The notes beneath the pieces were generated by a model. It saw only the letters and a program-made list of their open reading frames with translations. It had not been told where the DNA came from and ran no database searches. The translations under genes and the position numbers were made by a program. A DNA stretch of 35,300 nucleotides from positions 1 to 35,300 of the forward strand of contig NZ_AZDP01000089.1 in NCBI RefSeq assembly GCF_001435525.1, written 5' to 3'. The stretch's first letter is position 1; each line of letters begins with the position of its first letter. The stretch is from Levilactobacillus koreensis JCM 16448 (GTDB lineage Bacteria; Bacillota; Bacilli; Lactobacillales; Lactobacillaceae). This document shows positions 1 through 12,002 of this stretch, in pieces.

Positions 1-70
1 AATCCTTTGGTATTAGTATTTGGCTCTAGTGACTAACTTGTTCTTGCAATTTGCGATGCGTTTAAAAGCA

Positions 71-100
71 TTGAAGTAAAAAAATTAAATTCACTATACT
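71..100 (+). promoter_or_regulatory. Candidate distal promoter of cas operon
   Basis: A -35-like TTGAAG at 71-76 is separated by 18 nt from a -10-like TATACT at 95-100. If used, it would leave a 5' leader of about 275 nt ahead of cas3. The match is by eye and AT-rich DNA yields such matches by chance. Confidence 0.35.
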
Positions 101-261
101 ATGAGAGGGGAAAATCTATTTGGTGTGAGAAAAGTTGTTTCAGAGAAGACGAGTACTTTTTAAAAAACAGATTTCAAGTATAAATTGAATGCGCTTACAT
201 ACAAAGGTACGTTTCAGTAGTATTTATTGACTTCCACAAATTATTTTATGTGTTTACTGTA

Positions 262-290
262 TTGACGCAAAACTCTTCAAATTGTATCTT
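262..290 (+). promoter_or_regulatory. Candidate proximal cas promoter
   Basis: TTGACG at 262-267 and TATCTT at 285-290 have the ideal 17-nt spacing. Transcription would start near 297, about 84 nt before the cas3 start. This is the better of the two cas promoter candidates. Confidence 0.45.
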
Positions 291-380
291 AAGAATAACG
301 GTAGAATATGAAACTTTACAAAGTAGCTTAAAGGAATTGAAGTCAGACAGTCTCTAAGTCATAGAAAGCAGACGGTAAGA

Positions 381-3155
381 ATGGCAGTGGAAATATCAAA
401 GCGGGCAGCAGCGTTGTGGGCTAAAAAGCAATCAGAAGATGGTCAACAAGCGTGGCTACCACTCATCGTGCATCTATTAGACACACAAAATGTGATAAAT
501 TACCTGTTCAATCAGTGGTTGAGCCTAGGCCAGCGACAACTGCTACAGGGGACATTATCAGCTACAGAGGTACATAACCTAGTTAAATTTGTAGGATTTT
601 CACATGACATTGGTAAGGCAACGGCGGCTTTTCAAGGAAAAAAATCTTATGACCGTGACAGCTCATTGGACGATTATTTAAAGTCAAAACTAGTCCGAGC
701 TGGCTTTGCAGACTTTGATCATCTAGATTTGGCATCACCAAAAGAGTCCCCGCATGCTTTAGCGGGTGAGGCCATTCTGGAAGGCTTTGACGTTCCTAAT
801 TCAATCGGAGCCATCATCGGAGGTCACCATGGCAAGCCAGCCAGCTGTCCTCCAGATGAGCAAATCGACACTTACACGGCCAACTATTATCAGAGTGATA
901 ATAAACCGGAGATTCAAGCACCTTGGAAAGATGTCCAAAAAGAACTTTTTGAATATGGGTTGACCTCGTCTGGGTACCAAAAGGTCGAGGAGATTCCTGA
1001 CATAACGCAGCCACAAGCTGTCATCTTAGAAGGCTTACTCATTATGGCGGATTGGCTGGCCTCCAGTGAGTACTTAAATAATGATAAGCAAACGCCGCTT
1101 TTTCCTTTGATTCCATTGGATCACTCTTGGCCAGAAGATAGCATTAAAAAGCGTTATCAGAAAGCGATGATAGCCTGGGATGTCGGTGGCGAATGGAATC
1201 CCCAACACGTGGATTTGACGGACCCTAAGCAGAACCCATATCAGGTTCGCTGGGGATTCGAGCCGCGTCCCGTTCAAAGAGTGATGACACAAGCAATTGG
1301 TGAAGCACTAGATCCGGGAGTGGTTATCATTGAGGCGCCCATGGGAATTGGGAAGACTGAGATTGCCTTGCTGGCAGCAGAACAATTAGCACATATCACC
1401 GGTCGCGATGGCCTCTTTATGGGGCTGCCAACACAGGCAACGACCAATGCCATGTTTGATCGGGTAGACGACTGGTTAGGCTTTCTAGCTAAACAACAGA
1501 CCGAGAACTTACAGATTAGATTGATGCATGGAAAATCGCAATTTAACCATAAGTATCAGGCGCTACCTAACGCGACGAATATTTACGACACTGATGATGG
1601 GTTAGGTAAGGTCGTCGTCAATAGCTGGTTCTCCGGAAAAAAGTCGATTTTGACGAAATTTACGGTAGGAACAATCGATAATCTCTTGTTGCTGGGGTTG
1701 AAGCAAAAGCACCTTTTCCTCCGCCATTTAGGCTTTAGTGGCAAAGTAGTTGTGATCGATGAAGTTCATGCCTATGACGCTTATATGAATCAGTACTTGT
1801 ACAAGGCATTGCGCTGGCTAGGCGCTTATCACGTCCCAATTATAATTTTGTCCGCGACCCTCCCCAAGAATAAACGAAACCTTTTATTAGAGGCTTATTT
1901 AAAGGGAAAATATGGCTTGAAGTATGAACTCGAAGCGCCTAAGGATTGGGAGGATACGCAAGCTTATCCATTACTGAGCTTGTTAGATGGTCACCAACTT
2001 AAGCAGGTGACATCCTTCCCAGGTCAGAGTGATCAGCAACCAACTAAGTTACAGGTTCAACGTTTAAATGTGTCTGATGAAGACCTGGTTGCCCATGTCA
2101 CTGATCAAATCAGTGGTGGTGGGGTTGCTGGAATTATCGTCAATACGGTTAGGCGCGCACAGGCATTGGCGGAGAAAATGCCGGCTGATATTAAATTAAT
2201 GGTCTTGCATTCAGCTTTTCTAGCAACTGATCGAGTCGCACAGGAAGATAAGCTCCAAGCCGCAATTGGTAAGCATGGCCAGCGACCGGATAAACTGATT
2301 GTCATTGGGACCCAGGTTTTGGAGCAGTCTTTGGATATTGATTTTGATGTCATGTACACGGATATCGCGCCAATGGATTTGATTCTGCAGCGAGCGGGGC
2401 GGTTGCATCGCCATCAGATTGACCGACCTGAAGCCTTAAAGACGCCAAAAGTCTTTGTCATGGGGATTGAAGGCCCTAACACTTATGAATCCGGTAGCGC
2501 AAACGTTTACAATCAATACTTGCTGATGAAGACGGATCACTTTTTAAAGGACACAATTAACTTGCCTGATGATATCTCACCACTGGTGCAGCGGGTTTAT
2601 GATCCTTCAACGGATTGCGAAGTGCCTGGTATTGATGCTGCTAGAGTTGAATTTGATAATGTCTTAAAAGCCGAAAAAAGAAAGGCCCACGTCTTTCAGG
2701 TCGCCAATCCCAAAACAAAGCTTGGAGCCACAATTCACGATTGGCTTGGTCGCAATTTAGGCAACGTTGATCAGGATGAGCAGAAGGCCAGTGCAGCGGT
2801 TCGGGATATTAGAGAGTCGCTAGAAGTTATCCTAGTTCAGCATACAAACGAAGGGAACTTCTTACTAGACGGTCGACGCTTAAGTGACGTTTCTTCACAG
2901 GATATCGCTCAGCAAGTCATCCGGCTTCCGGTTGCGGTAACGCCGCGAATCGACCAGGCAATTGACGCGCTCGAAAAGTTGACCAGTCGCTATTTCTTAG
3001 GGTGGCAAAGCGACGTCTGGCTCAAAGGGGCACTGGCCTTACCGTTGGATGAAAATCTGGCGGTGACGTTTGCTGGTTGGCGGCTGACGTATTCTTCAAA
3101 GTTCGGCTTAAAATATGTAAAGGAAGGTGATACTGGTGGACAGCAAAAAGTTTAA
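381..3155 (+). CDS. cas3: CRISPR-associated helicase/nuclease Cas3 (type I-E)
   Basis: Signature nuclease-helicase of type I systems: recruited by Cascade after R-loop formation, it nicks and degrades target DNA. The 924-residue protein has the usual order. An N-terminal HD nuclease domain shows H31, the H75-D76 pair and the H149-H150 pair as likely metal ligands. A superfamily 2 helicase follows, with Walker A APMGIGKTE (319-327), a DEVH box (460-463), SAT (491-493), GTQVLEQSLDIDFD (643-656) and motif VI QRAGRLHRH (670-678). All catalytic motifs appear intact, so interference is predicted to be functional. The ATG at 381 has only a weak ribosome binding site. It is the first gene of the operon and overlaps cse1 at its 3' end. 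Confidence 0.95.
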   Translation: MAVEISKRAAALWAKKQSEDGQQAWLPLIVHLLDTQNVINYLFNQWLSLGQRQLLQGTLSATEVHNLVKFVGFSHDIGKATAAFQGKKSYDRDSSLDDYLKSKLVRAGFADFDHLDLASPKESPHALAGEAILEGFDVPNSIGAIIGGHHGKPASCPPDEQIDTYTANYYQSDNKPEIQAPWKDVQKELFEYGLTSSGYQKVEEIPDITQPQAVILEGLLIMADWLASSEYLNNDKQTPLFPLIPLDHSWPEDSIKKRYQKAMIAWDVGGEWNPQHVDLTDPKQNPYQVRWGFEPRPVQRVMTQAIGEALDPGVVIIEAPMGIGKTEIALLAAEQLAHITGRDGLFMGLPTQATTNAMFDRVDDWLGFLAKQQTENLQIRLMHGKSQFNHKYQALPNATNIYDTDDGLGKVVVNSWFSGKKSILTKFTVGTIDNLLLLGLKQKHLFLRHLGFSGKVVVIDEVHAYDAYMNQYLYKALRWLGAYHVPIIILSATLPKNKRNLLLEAYLKGKYGLKYELEAPKDWEDTQAYPLLSLLDGHQLKQVTSFPGQSDQQPTKLQVQRLNVSDEDLVAHVTDQISGGGVAGIIVNTVRRAQALAEKMPADIKLMVLHSAFLATDRVAQEDKLQAAIGKHGQRPDKLIVIGTQVLEQSLDIDFDVMYTDIAPMDLILQRAGRLHRHQIDRPEALKTPKVFVMGIEGPNTYESGSANVYNQYLLMKTDHFLKDTINLPDDISPLVQRVYDPSTDCEVPGIDAARVEFDNVLKAEKRKAHVFQVANPKTKLGATIHDWLGRNLGNVDQDEQKASAAVRDIRESLEVILVQHTNEGNFLLDGRRLSDVSSQDIAQQVIRLPVAVTPRIDQAIDALEKLTSRYFLGWQSDVWLKGALALPLDENLAVTFAGWRLTYSSKFGLKYVKEGDTGGQQKV

Positions 3156-4848
3156 TTTAACAACTGATCCTTGGATTAAAGTAGTGACAGCCGAAAATAA
3201 TCAAGAAAAGACAGTTTCTTTGATTGATTTATTTGAAAACGCTTCAAGCTACCGACAACTAGCTGGCGATATGCATAGCCAAGATTTAGCCTTGTTGCGG
3301 CTGCTCTTAGCCATCTTAACGACGGTTTATTCGCGAGTCGACGCCGATGGTGAACAGTACTCGTGGTTGGAAGGAGATATTAAGTCGCCGGAGAACTTAG
3401 AGATTGACTTAGACACGTTCGAGGATGACGAGGGTGAAGAGATATTATTTACGACTTGGGACCAGCTCTACCAAGCGGGTCATTTCTCAGCAGCAGTTAC
3501 TGATTACCTAAAGGGACATACGGCAGATTTTGAATTCTTTGGGGACCGGCCTTTCTATCAGGCATCGACTGAAGACTACGACGCGCTGGTTCCGGAGAAC
3601 AGAAAGGTTGCTGCGGGAAAAGGCCAGGTTCTGGTGAAGCAGATGAACCGCCGTATTTCGGAAAGTGCTCATACGCCGGATATTTTTACACCTAAATCGG
3701 GTGAGGCCAAGAATGAGGTGTCACTGGATGAATTAGTGCGGTGGGTAATTGCCTACCAAAACTTTACGGGTGTTACGGATAAGACCAAGGTTGTGACCGA
3801 AGAAAAGTTCTCCAACTCTGGGGGCTGGATCTACCGGCTCAATCCGGTGTTTGCCAAGGGAAAGACACTGTTTGACACGTTAATGCTGAATTTAGTATTA
3901 GTTGATACGCGGCAAAACGGCACGGAATATGCGCTACAAAAACCAGTTTGGGAAGCTAAGTCGGTTCGTGACTACGTTGCCCAACGCAAGGCCCTGATAC
4001 TTCCGGACAATCTCGCGGAATTGTATACGACTTGGTCCCGGCTTTTACATATCGAGTGGCAGGACGGTCAGCCAATGATTCTTAGTGCCGGAATTCCGAC
4101 GTTTGCGTATGAGGATGCACTAATTGAGCCAATGACGACTTGGAAACTCGATAAGAAGACCAATGCCTATCGACCGGCGGGAAAAAGTCTCCGTTCTCTA
4201 GGAATTGCGATGTGGCGGAACTTCGGTCAATACGTGAAAGTGAGACGGCAGGATGATATGCACGAACCAGGAATTGTCATCTGGCTAAGAGCACTCAAAC
4301 AAAAGCAGTTGATTGCTCACGATGCACCGCTGTTCTTGAATTCAGTAACCCTGATTAGCGATGGTAATGCGACCTCACAGTCACCAGCGGCCGAAGTGGT
4401 TGATGATATGGAATTACAAGCGGACGTTTTGTTTGATGATGAGTTAACTGAGCGATGGCCGATACGAATTGAAGGGGTTATTGAAACAACGCAGACAATT
4501 GGCAATGATTATTATCATTTTGCCACGGACATTGGCAAGATTCGCAATTTGGATACACGAACCTTTGCTAGTGGGATGAGTGCGAAGTTTTATGAGCAAT
4601 TGAATGGTCCCTTCAAGGAATGGTTGAGTAGTCTCAGGGGTCAAGATGACCGGGATGCCAAGATTAACCTGTGGAAGGCCGAGCTAGAAAAGATTGTGAT
4701 AAAGGCCGTCGACGATGAGATGCAAGCTAGCTCACCGCGAGATGTCAGAGGCATTAGTGATGATCATGGACGACCGCTTAATATCTTTACCGCGAAGAAC
4801 CACCTGATGTATAACGTTCGCCGTGACCTTGACCTAGAAAAGGAGTGA
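3136..4848 (+). CDS. cse1: Cascade large subunit Cse1/CasA (Cas8e)
   Basis: Large subunit of the type I-E Cascade complex; in the family it reads the PAM and recruits Cas3. Identification rests on the position directly after cas3, the size (570-573 residues) and the N-terminal pattern FNLTTDPWIKVV typical of Cse1. Two GTG starts are possible, at 3127 and 3136. I prefer 3136 because AGGAAGG at 3121-3127 then sits 8 nt upstream. Either way the start lies inside the end of cas3, so translation is probably coupled. The stop is followed within 10 nt by cse2. Confidence 0.9.
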   Translation: MDSKKFNLTTDPWIKVVTAENNQEKTVSLIDLFENASSYRQLAGDMHSQDLALLRLLLAILTTVYSRVDADGEQYSWLEGDIKSPENLEIDLDTFEDDEGEEILFTTWDQLYQAGHFSAAVTDYLKGHTADFEFFGDRPFYQASTEDYDALVPENRKVAAGKGQVLVKQMNRRISESAHTPDIFTPKSGEAKNEVSLDELVRWVIAYQNFTGVTDKTKVVTEEKFSNSGGWIYRLNPVFAKGKTLFDTLMLNLVLVDTRQNGTEYALQKPVWEAKSVRDYVAQRKALILPDNLAELYTTWSRLLHIEWQDGQPMILSAGIPTFAYEDALIEPMTTWKLDKKTNAYRPAGKSLRSLGIAMWRNFGQYVKVRRQDDMHEPGIVIWLRALKQKQLIAHDAPLFLNSVTLISDGNATSQSPAAEVVDDMELQADVLFDDELTERWPIRIEGVIETTQTIGNDYYHFATDIGKIRNLDTRTFASGMSAKFYEQLNGPFKEWLSSLRGQDDRDAKINLWKAELEKIVIKAVDDEMQASSPRDVRGISDDHGRPLNIFTAKNHLMYNVRRDLDLEKE

Positions 4849-4857
4849 TGAGGAATT

Positions 4858-5469
4858 ATGGCAAGTGAAGTTAAAAAAGCCGCCGGTCAGATTATTCGTA
4901 CTCTCTATCGTAACGGTAATCCGGATAAGGCAGTCCTAGCAAGTCTCAGAAACGCACCGACAATTACCAGCCACCGTGCTGAGACGGTTTGGCCAGTCAT
5001 TATGACTAACTTAGATGAAAGCCAGTTGAGTCATGCACCGAATGGGGAACCAACGCCTGAAGAAGTGGCCGTCTATACAGCTATCCGTTTTTATGCGATT
5101 CACCAACAGGGGAATAATGACTCGTTTGTCTATGCGTCAGCTTATAGTGAAGATCCGCAAGGTGAAACTTTCTTTGGGGCTTTAGGCAGACTACGGGGAA
5201 ACGATGATCTGCGAGTTGCTATGGATCGTAGAGTACAACCCTTGTTAGCGACAACGAATGTCTCAGGTGTGATTAATAGCCTGTCACATTTGGTAAGCAT
5301 CTTAAAATCCCATAGTCCTGCACAAAAGATTGATTATGCTCTGTTAGCACAGGATCTGTATGGCCTACAAAAGAGCTATGAGCAAGCTAGTCGAGTGCGG
5401 CTACGTTGGGGACAACAATACTATTCAGTGAAGCAAGCTAAATCAGAAGGAGAGAACACTAATGACTAA
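4858..5469 (+). CDS. cse2: Cascade small subunit Cse2/CasB
   Basis: Small subunit of type I-E Cascade (203 residues, somewhat longer than the E. coli protein), a helical protein that in the family lines the R-loop and stabilises the displaced strand. There is no catalytic motif; the call comes from size, position between cse1 and cas7, and the N-terminal region with 'AGQIIRTLYRNGNPDKAVLASLRNA', cited here only as a family-like pattern. The ATG at 4858 follows an AAGGAGTGATGAGG stretch that overlaps the cse1 stop. The end overlaps the cas7 start by 8 nt. Confidence 0.88.
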   Translation: MASEVKKAAGQIIRTLYRNGNPDKAVLASLRNAPTITSHRAETVWPVIMTNLDESQLSHAPNGEPTPEEVAVYTAIRFYAIHQQGNNDSFVYASAYSEDPQGETFFGALGRLRGNDDLRVAMDRRVQPLLATTNVSGVINSLSHLVSILKSHSPAQKIDYALLAQDLYGLQKSYEQASRVRLRWGQQYYSVKQAKSEGENTND

Positions 5470-6538
5470 AAATCTATATGTTGACTTAAGCGTCTTACAA
5501 ACCGTTCCATCATCAAACATTAACCGTGACGATACGGGTGCGCCTAAGACCGCTCTTTATGGCGGTGTTACGCGGGCGCGGGTCTCTTCACAAAGCTGGA
5601 AAAAGGCTGTCCGCGACGAATTTAAGCTGGATAATGTTTCCGCAGGAACGCGTACTAAGCAAGCCGCTAATCTGCTGGTGGCTGAACTGAAGAAATTAGA
5701 TACCTCCCTAGATGATGAGGCTGCGCTGGCCAAAGCGGTTGAAATCTTTAAGCTGGCTGGCATCAAAATAGATACCAAAAAGGATAATATAACTGGGGCA
5801 TTACTCTTGGTCAGTCGTGGTCAAATCGCTAAATTAGCGCAATATGCGATTGATAATGAGGAGCTAGATAAGAAAGAAGTTAAAAAGGTGTTGAAGGGCG
5901 ATCAGTCCCTAGATCTCGCCCTATTTGGTCGGATGGTAGCGGACAATCCTGAATTAAATGTGGATGCATCGGCCCAAGTGGCCCATGCAATTTCAACGCA
6001 TGAAGTGGTTCCTGAGTACGATTACTTTACGGCACTGGATGATGAACAGCCAGATGACACCACTGGGGCAGCGATGTTAGGAACTATCGACTTTAACTCG
6101 GCGACACTTTATCGCTATGCTAATGTGAACATGAATGAATTGGTCCACAACCTAAATGCGACGGATGCCATTAAGGGAACAGCCGATTTCATTAAAGATT
6201 TCTTGCTCTCAATGCCAACGGGGAAGCAGAATACCTTTGCCAATAAAACACTGCCAAGCTATGTGATGGTGACGATTCGTCGGGACACGCCAGTCAACTT
6301 GGTCTCGGCATTTGAAAATCCAGTGACCTCTAATAGTGGTTACGTTGCCCCCTCAATTACCAAACTTGAAGCGGAATACCAACGGACCCAAGCCTTTGTG
6401 GACGAACCAGTCGCTAACTTTGTGTTAGGCAAGTCAGATTCCAAGATTGGGACTAATGTGGCGAAGTTATCAGATCTTCTGGAACAGGTCACAGCACAGC
6501 TATCAGAGGTGGTTCAGGATGAAAACGCTAACGATTAA
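5462..6538 (+). CDS. cas7: Cascade backbone subunit Cas7e (Cse4/CasC)
   Basis: RNA-binding backbone subunit that polymerises along the crRNA spacer in Cascade. The 358-residue protein begins with the family pattern of a short beta strand (LYVDLSVLQTVPSSNINRDD) followed by G-x-PK, YGG and R-R-SSQSWK (about residues 23-43). The start overlaps the cse2 stop and has GGAGAG just upstream. The end overlaps cas5 by 20 nt, so cse2, cas7 and cas5 are probably translationally coupled. Confidence 0.93.
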   Translation: MTKNLYVDLSVLQTVPSSNINRDDTGAPKTALYGGVTRARVSSQSWKKAVRDEFKLDNVSAGTRTKQAANLLVAELKKLDTSLDDEAALAKAVEIFKLAGIKIDTKKDNITGALLLVSRGQIAKLAQYAIDNEELDKKEVKKVLKGDQSLDLALFGRMVADNPELNVDASAQVAHAISTHEVVPEYDYFTALDDEQPDDTTGAAMLGTIDFNSATLYRYANVNMNELVHNLNATDAIKGTADFIKDFLLSMPTGKQNTFANKTLPSYVMVTIRRDTPVNLVSAFENPVTSNSGYVAPSITKLEAEYQRTQAFVDEPVANFVLGKSDSKIGTNVAKLSDLLEQVTAQLSEVVQDENAND

Positions 6539-7229
6539 GTTAACCGCACCGTTGCAGTCGTATGGTAACGAAGCGAGTTTTGCTCGACGGACGACCAACG
6601 ACTATCCAACTAAAAGTGCGGTGATTGGGATGGTAGCGGCGGCATTGGGTTACCGCCGCAACGACAAGCGAATTGCAAAGCTCAATACGTTAAGCTTTGC
6701 GGTCCGGATTGACCAGGTTGGCCGCCATTTGACAGACTTTCAGACGGTAGAATGGAAAGCTGGCACCCGTAAAATTACTTATCGCGACTATATTCAAGAT
6801 GCCGTCTTTGTCGTGGCAATAGGTAGTGACGATGTCGATTTAATTGATGACATAAAATTTGCGCTTAAGCACCCACGGTTCCAGTTATTTCTGGGTCGTC
6901 GGGCAAATGTTCCCGCCGGTGTGCTGGAGATTCAAGAGTTTACTGACCAGACGCCGGTTGCGGAGCTAAAAGAATTAAAATGGCAGGCCGCAACTTGGTA
7001 TCAAAGACGACAGCCCACAAAAACGCTCGAAATTGTCGCTGATGCTAATTTATTGGCTGACAAGTCGAGCGCATTAGTCAAAGACCGCGTCGTTTCCTTC
7101 GACCAGCGAAATCGGCAACACGGTTTTCGTGCCGTCGCCAGAGACACGGTCTCATTGAGTCAACTAAAAACGCAGAGCAGTGACCTAGATACCCAGCACG
7201 ACCCATTTAGCGCTCTCGGAGAGGAGTAA
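6519..7229 (+). CDS. cas5: Cascade subunit Cas5e (CasD)
   Basis: Caps the 5' handle of the crRNA in Cascade. The 236-residue protein starts MKTLTIKLTAPLQSYG and continues with SFARRTTNDYPTKSAVIGM, the typical Cas5 N-terminal RAMP pattern. The frame stays open back to 6447, but the ATG at 6519 is preferred because it gives the canonical N-terminus and has AGAGGTGG upstream. The upstream part of the frame is just cas7 in another frame. Only 2 nt separate the stop from cas6e. Confidence 0.92.
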   Translation: MKTLTIKLTAPLQSYGNEASFARRTTNDYPTKSAVIGMVAAALGYRRNDKRIAKLNTLSFAVRIDQVGRHLTDFQTVEWKAGTRKITYRDYIQDAVFVVAIGSDDVDLIDDIKFALKHPRFQLFLGRRANVPAGVLEIQEFTDQTPVAELKELKWQAATWYQRRQPTKTLEIVADANLLADKSSALVKDRVVSFDQRNRQHGFRAVARDTVSLSQLKTQSSDLDTQHDPFSALGEE

Positions 7230-7231
7230 AT

Positions 7232-9746
<2,515 letters not shown>

Positions 9747-9781
9747 AAAATAGAATCCCGGTGTGACGGCGTTTGTTTAGT
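9747..9781 (+). promoter_or_regulatory. CRISPR leader (very short)
   Basis: Only 35 bp separate the cas2 stop from the first repeat. The orientation of the repeats (GTATTCCCC ... GTGATCC read on +) and the degenerate repeats at the far end place the leader here. It is not strongly AT-rich near the repeat and I see no convincing promoter in it, so crRNA transcription may come from within cas2 or by read-through from the cas operon. Confidence 0.5.
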
Positions 9782-11759
9782 GTATTCCCCGTGTATACGG
9801 GGGTGATCCTAGTGGTTTTAAAATCATGTTCATTCTGCGCAAGTATTCCCCGTGTATACGGGGGTGATCCTTAGAGAGTTGCAAAAGAACGGATGGGTGA
9901 AGAGTATTCCCCGTGTATACGGGGGTGATCCTCAGATAGCCATGGTTAACGATGCTACTAGTGGGTATTCCCCGTGTATACGGGGGTGATCCCAAGATAG
10001 GCGGGATCGTCCCAGTTGAACCACAGTATTCCCCGTGTATACGGGGGTGATCCCTGATTAGTCGAACGGCAATGGAATGTCTTCAGGTATTCCCCGTGTA
10101 TACGGGGGTGATCCCGAGAACGACTGCCATGAGTGTCAGCTGTCCTAGTATTCCCCGTGTATACGGGGGTGATCCTGACGATGGATACAGGGCTCTACTC
10201 GGTCGGTGGTATTCCCCGTGTATACGGGGGTGATCCCGAGGCATTCTTCTTGTTGAGCCGTTTCAGCGAGTATTCCCCGTGTATACGGGGGTGATCCCGT
10301 CGGTAGGGTACCCATGAAAGACGGACGGTTGTATTCCCCGTGTATACGGGGGTGATCCTCATGTGGCGCCTCCTTGTGTTCATAGCTCTTTGTATTCCCC
10401 GTGTATACGGGGGTGATCCCACGGATATCATGGCAAAGGCTGGGTACGCCGGGTATTCCCCGTGTATACGGGGGTGATCCTACTACTCAGACGATCCGCG
10501 GATAGAGGTCACGGTATTCCCCGTGTATACGGGGGTGATCCCAGATGGTCTTGCAGATACTTATCGTCAATGCCGTATTCCCCGTGTATACGGGGGTGAT
10601 CCTCTTTAGCTATTATTCCATCGTAAACGGCGTCACTATTCCCCGTGTATACGGGGGTGATCCCTTGCCTGACATGTTTTCCAGAAAAGTTTGACGGTAT
10701 TCCCCGTGTATACGGGGGTGATCCCAGATTCTGGAACAATAACTTCGGTGAGTGTAGGTATTCCCCGTGTATACGGGGGTGATCCTTCCCGTCTGCTTAA
10801 CTGGCTGTAAGTCGGTCAGTATTCCCCGTGTATACGGGGGTGATCCTCTCTATCCGTCTTGTGGTCGATAGCAGACCCGGTATTCCCCGTGTATACGGGG
10901 GTGATCCTCCTCCTTTTCAGTAGTGAAATCAATCCAGAACGTATTCCCCGTGTATACGGGGGTGATCCTTAACTGACTAGGAGGCTACATCATGACAAAC
11001 TGTATTCCCCGTGTATACGGGGGTGATCCTTTCTTGGCTTCGCATACCGGTCAGCAATGCAGGTATTCCCCGTGTATACGGGGGTGATCCTTACTGCGAG
11101 CTCTGGAACCACGGTATCAGCGAGTATTCCCCGTGTATACGGGGGTGATCCTCAAAATCGCATTAGAACTCTTCAGGTGAGAGAGTATTCCCCGTGTATA
11201 CGGGGGTGATCCTTTGGAACCTCAAGCGGCACATATGGAACGCGAGTATTCCCCGTGTATACGGGGGTGATCCCAAGCACTGCGTTACTGATGGTGTCAA
11301 ACTGCAGTATTCCCCGTGTATACGGGGGTGATCCTTGGCGTTCTTACTCCACCGTTCACCTTGAAGTATTCCCCGTGTATACGGGGGTGATCCCCCTTGT
11401 GTCGTACCATCTAGTCCATTGGATACGTATTCCCCGTGTATACGGGGGTGATCCCGACCGAGATTTTAAAGTTGGTGATCGCTTATGGTATTCCCCGTGT
11501 ATACGGGGGTGATCCTTATGAAGTTTGAAAAAGCACTGGGATTACTCAGTATTCCCCGTGTATACGGGGGTGATCCTCAAATTCGGGTGATTGACCAAGT
11601 GGCACTTACGTATTCCCCGTGTATACGGGGGTGATCCCATGGGTCGTGTCGTTTGTGTTCTGCTTAACATGTATTCCCCGTGTATACGGGGGTGATCCCT
11701 GTCGGGTCAATGTCGAATCCCTTAGCAGCCAGTATTCCCCGTGTATACGGGGGTGATCC
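9782..11759 (+). CRISPR. Type I-E CRISPR array, 33 repeats / 32 spacers
   Basis: A 28-bp repeat starting GTATTCCCCGTG, with centre TATAC and end GGGGGTGATCC, recurs every 61 bp from 9782 to 11307, then at 11366 (a 59-bp step) and every 61 bp to 11732. Repeats look identical apart from C instead of G at the first base of the one at 10636. Spacers are 33 nt counted after the 28-mer, except one of 31 nt at 11335-11365. All 32 spacers begin with C or T (18 T, 14 C), so the effective repeat is 29 nt plus 32-nt spacers. The stem is CCCCGT/ACGGGG with loop GTAT. Near-perfect repeats and no duplicate spacer noticed suggest an active, well-kept array. Confidence 0.98.
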
Positions 11760-11826
11760 CATTGTGAGGTGATGCGTATGCGTCTCATGGAAAAGGATTG
11801 GATTACTTGACTGCATTTATAGGTGT

Positions 11827-11970
11827 GTGGAATTAGTGTCAGCAGTGTTAGAGTTGGCGAGTCGCTTAGAGTTGAGGTATAGTAAAGCAATGCTCAATAA
11901 GAGTGAGGTCGCTGTACACTACGTTAAGGTGATTGCGATACTAAAAAAAGCCACCTCATCTAAGAAGTAG
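11827..11970 (+). CDS. Possible small ORF, 47 aa, unknown
   Basis: A frame open since 11773 ends at TAG 11968-11970. A GTG start at 11827 gives a 47-residue, basic, mostly helical product (VELVSAVLELASRL at the start, KKATSSKK at the end). Start signals are weak (AGG 4 nt upstream); GTG 11836 is an alternative. A + strand terminator follows at 12003-12033, which supports a real transcription unit ending here. No recognised family; it resembles small phage ORFs in size and composition. Confidence 0.3.
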   Translation: MELVSAVLELASRLELRYSKAMLNKSEVAVHYVKVIAILKKATSSKK

Positions 11971-11972
11971 CT
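11942..11972 (-). terminator. Rho-independent terminator, - strand
   Basis: Read on the - strand: AGCTACTTC, loop TTAGAT, GAGGTGGCT, then seven T. The 9-bp stem has two G.T wobbles that become C.A mismatches on the + strand, so the structure favours the - strand. It overlaps the end of the small + strand ORF at 11827-11970 and may end the candidate RNA that starts near 12035. Confidence 0.45.
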
Positions 11973-12002
11973 CCGACAATACCGCGCCAAACTCGCGAAC
12001 TT

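Larger units (their letters stand above)
1..380. other. AT-rich intergenic region upstream of cas operon
   Basis: No supportable gene. The stretch is clearly AT-richer than the cas genes that follow. It contains two sigma-70-like promoters pointing at cas3 (listed separately) and an imperfect inverted repeat at about 56-71 (ATGC ... GCAT around TTTAAA) just before the first promoter, which could be an operator. The end of any upstream gene lies outside the window. Confidence 0.6.

Noticed and set aside
11778-11810. 10-codon ORF MRLMEKDWIT after the last repeat
   Set aside because: It has a fair ribosome binding site but is too short to support as a gene; it is better read as the start of a phage gene captured in a spacer-like segment.
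9777-11890. Open frames on both strands across the array with repeated peptides such as GSPPYTRGI and ITPVYTGN
   Set aside because: They are translations of the CRISPR repeat and spacers; the 61-bp period shifts frame and no start signals exist.
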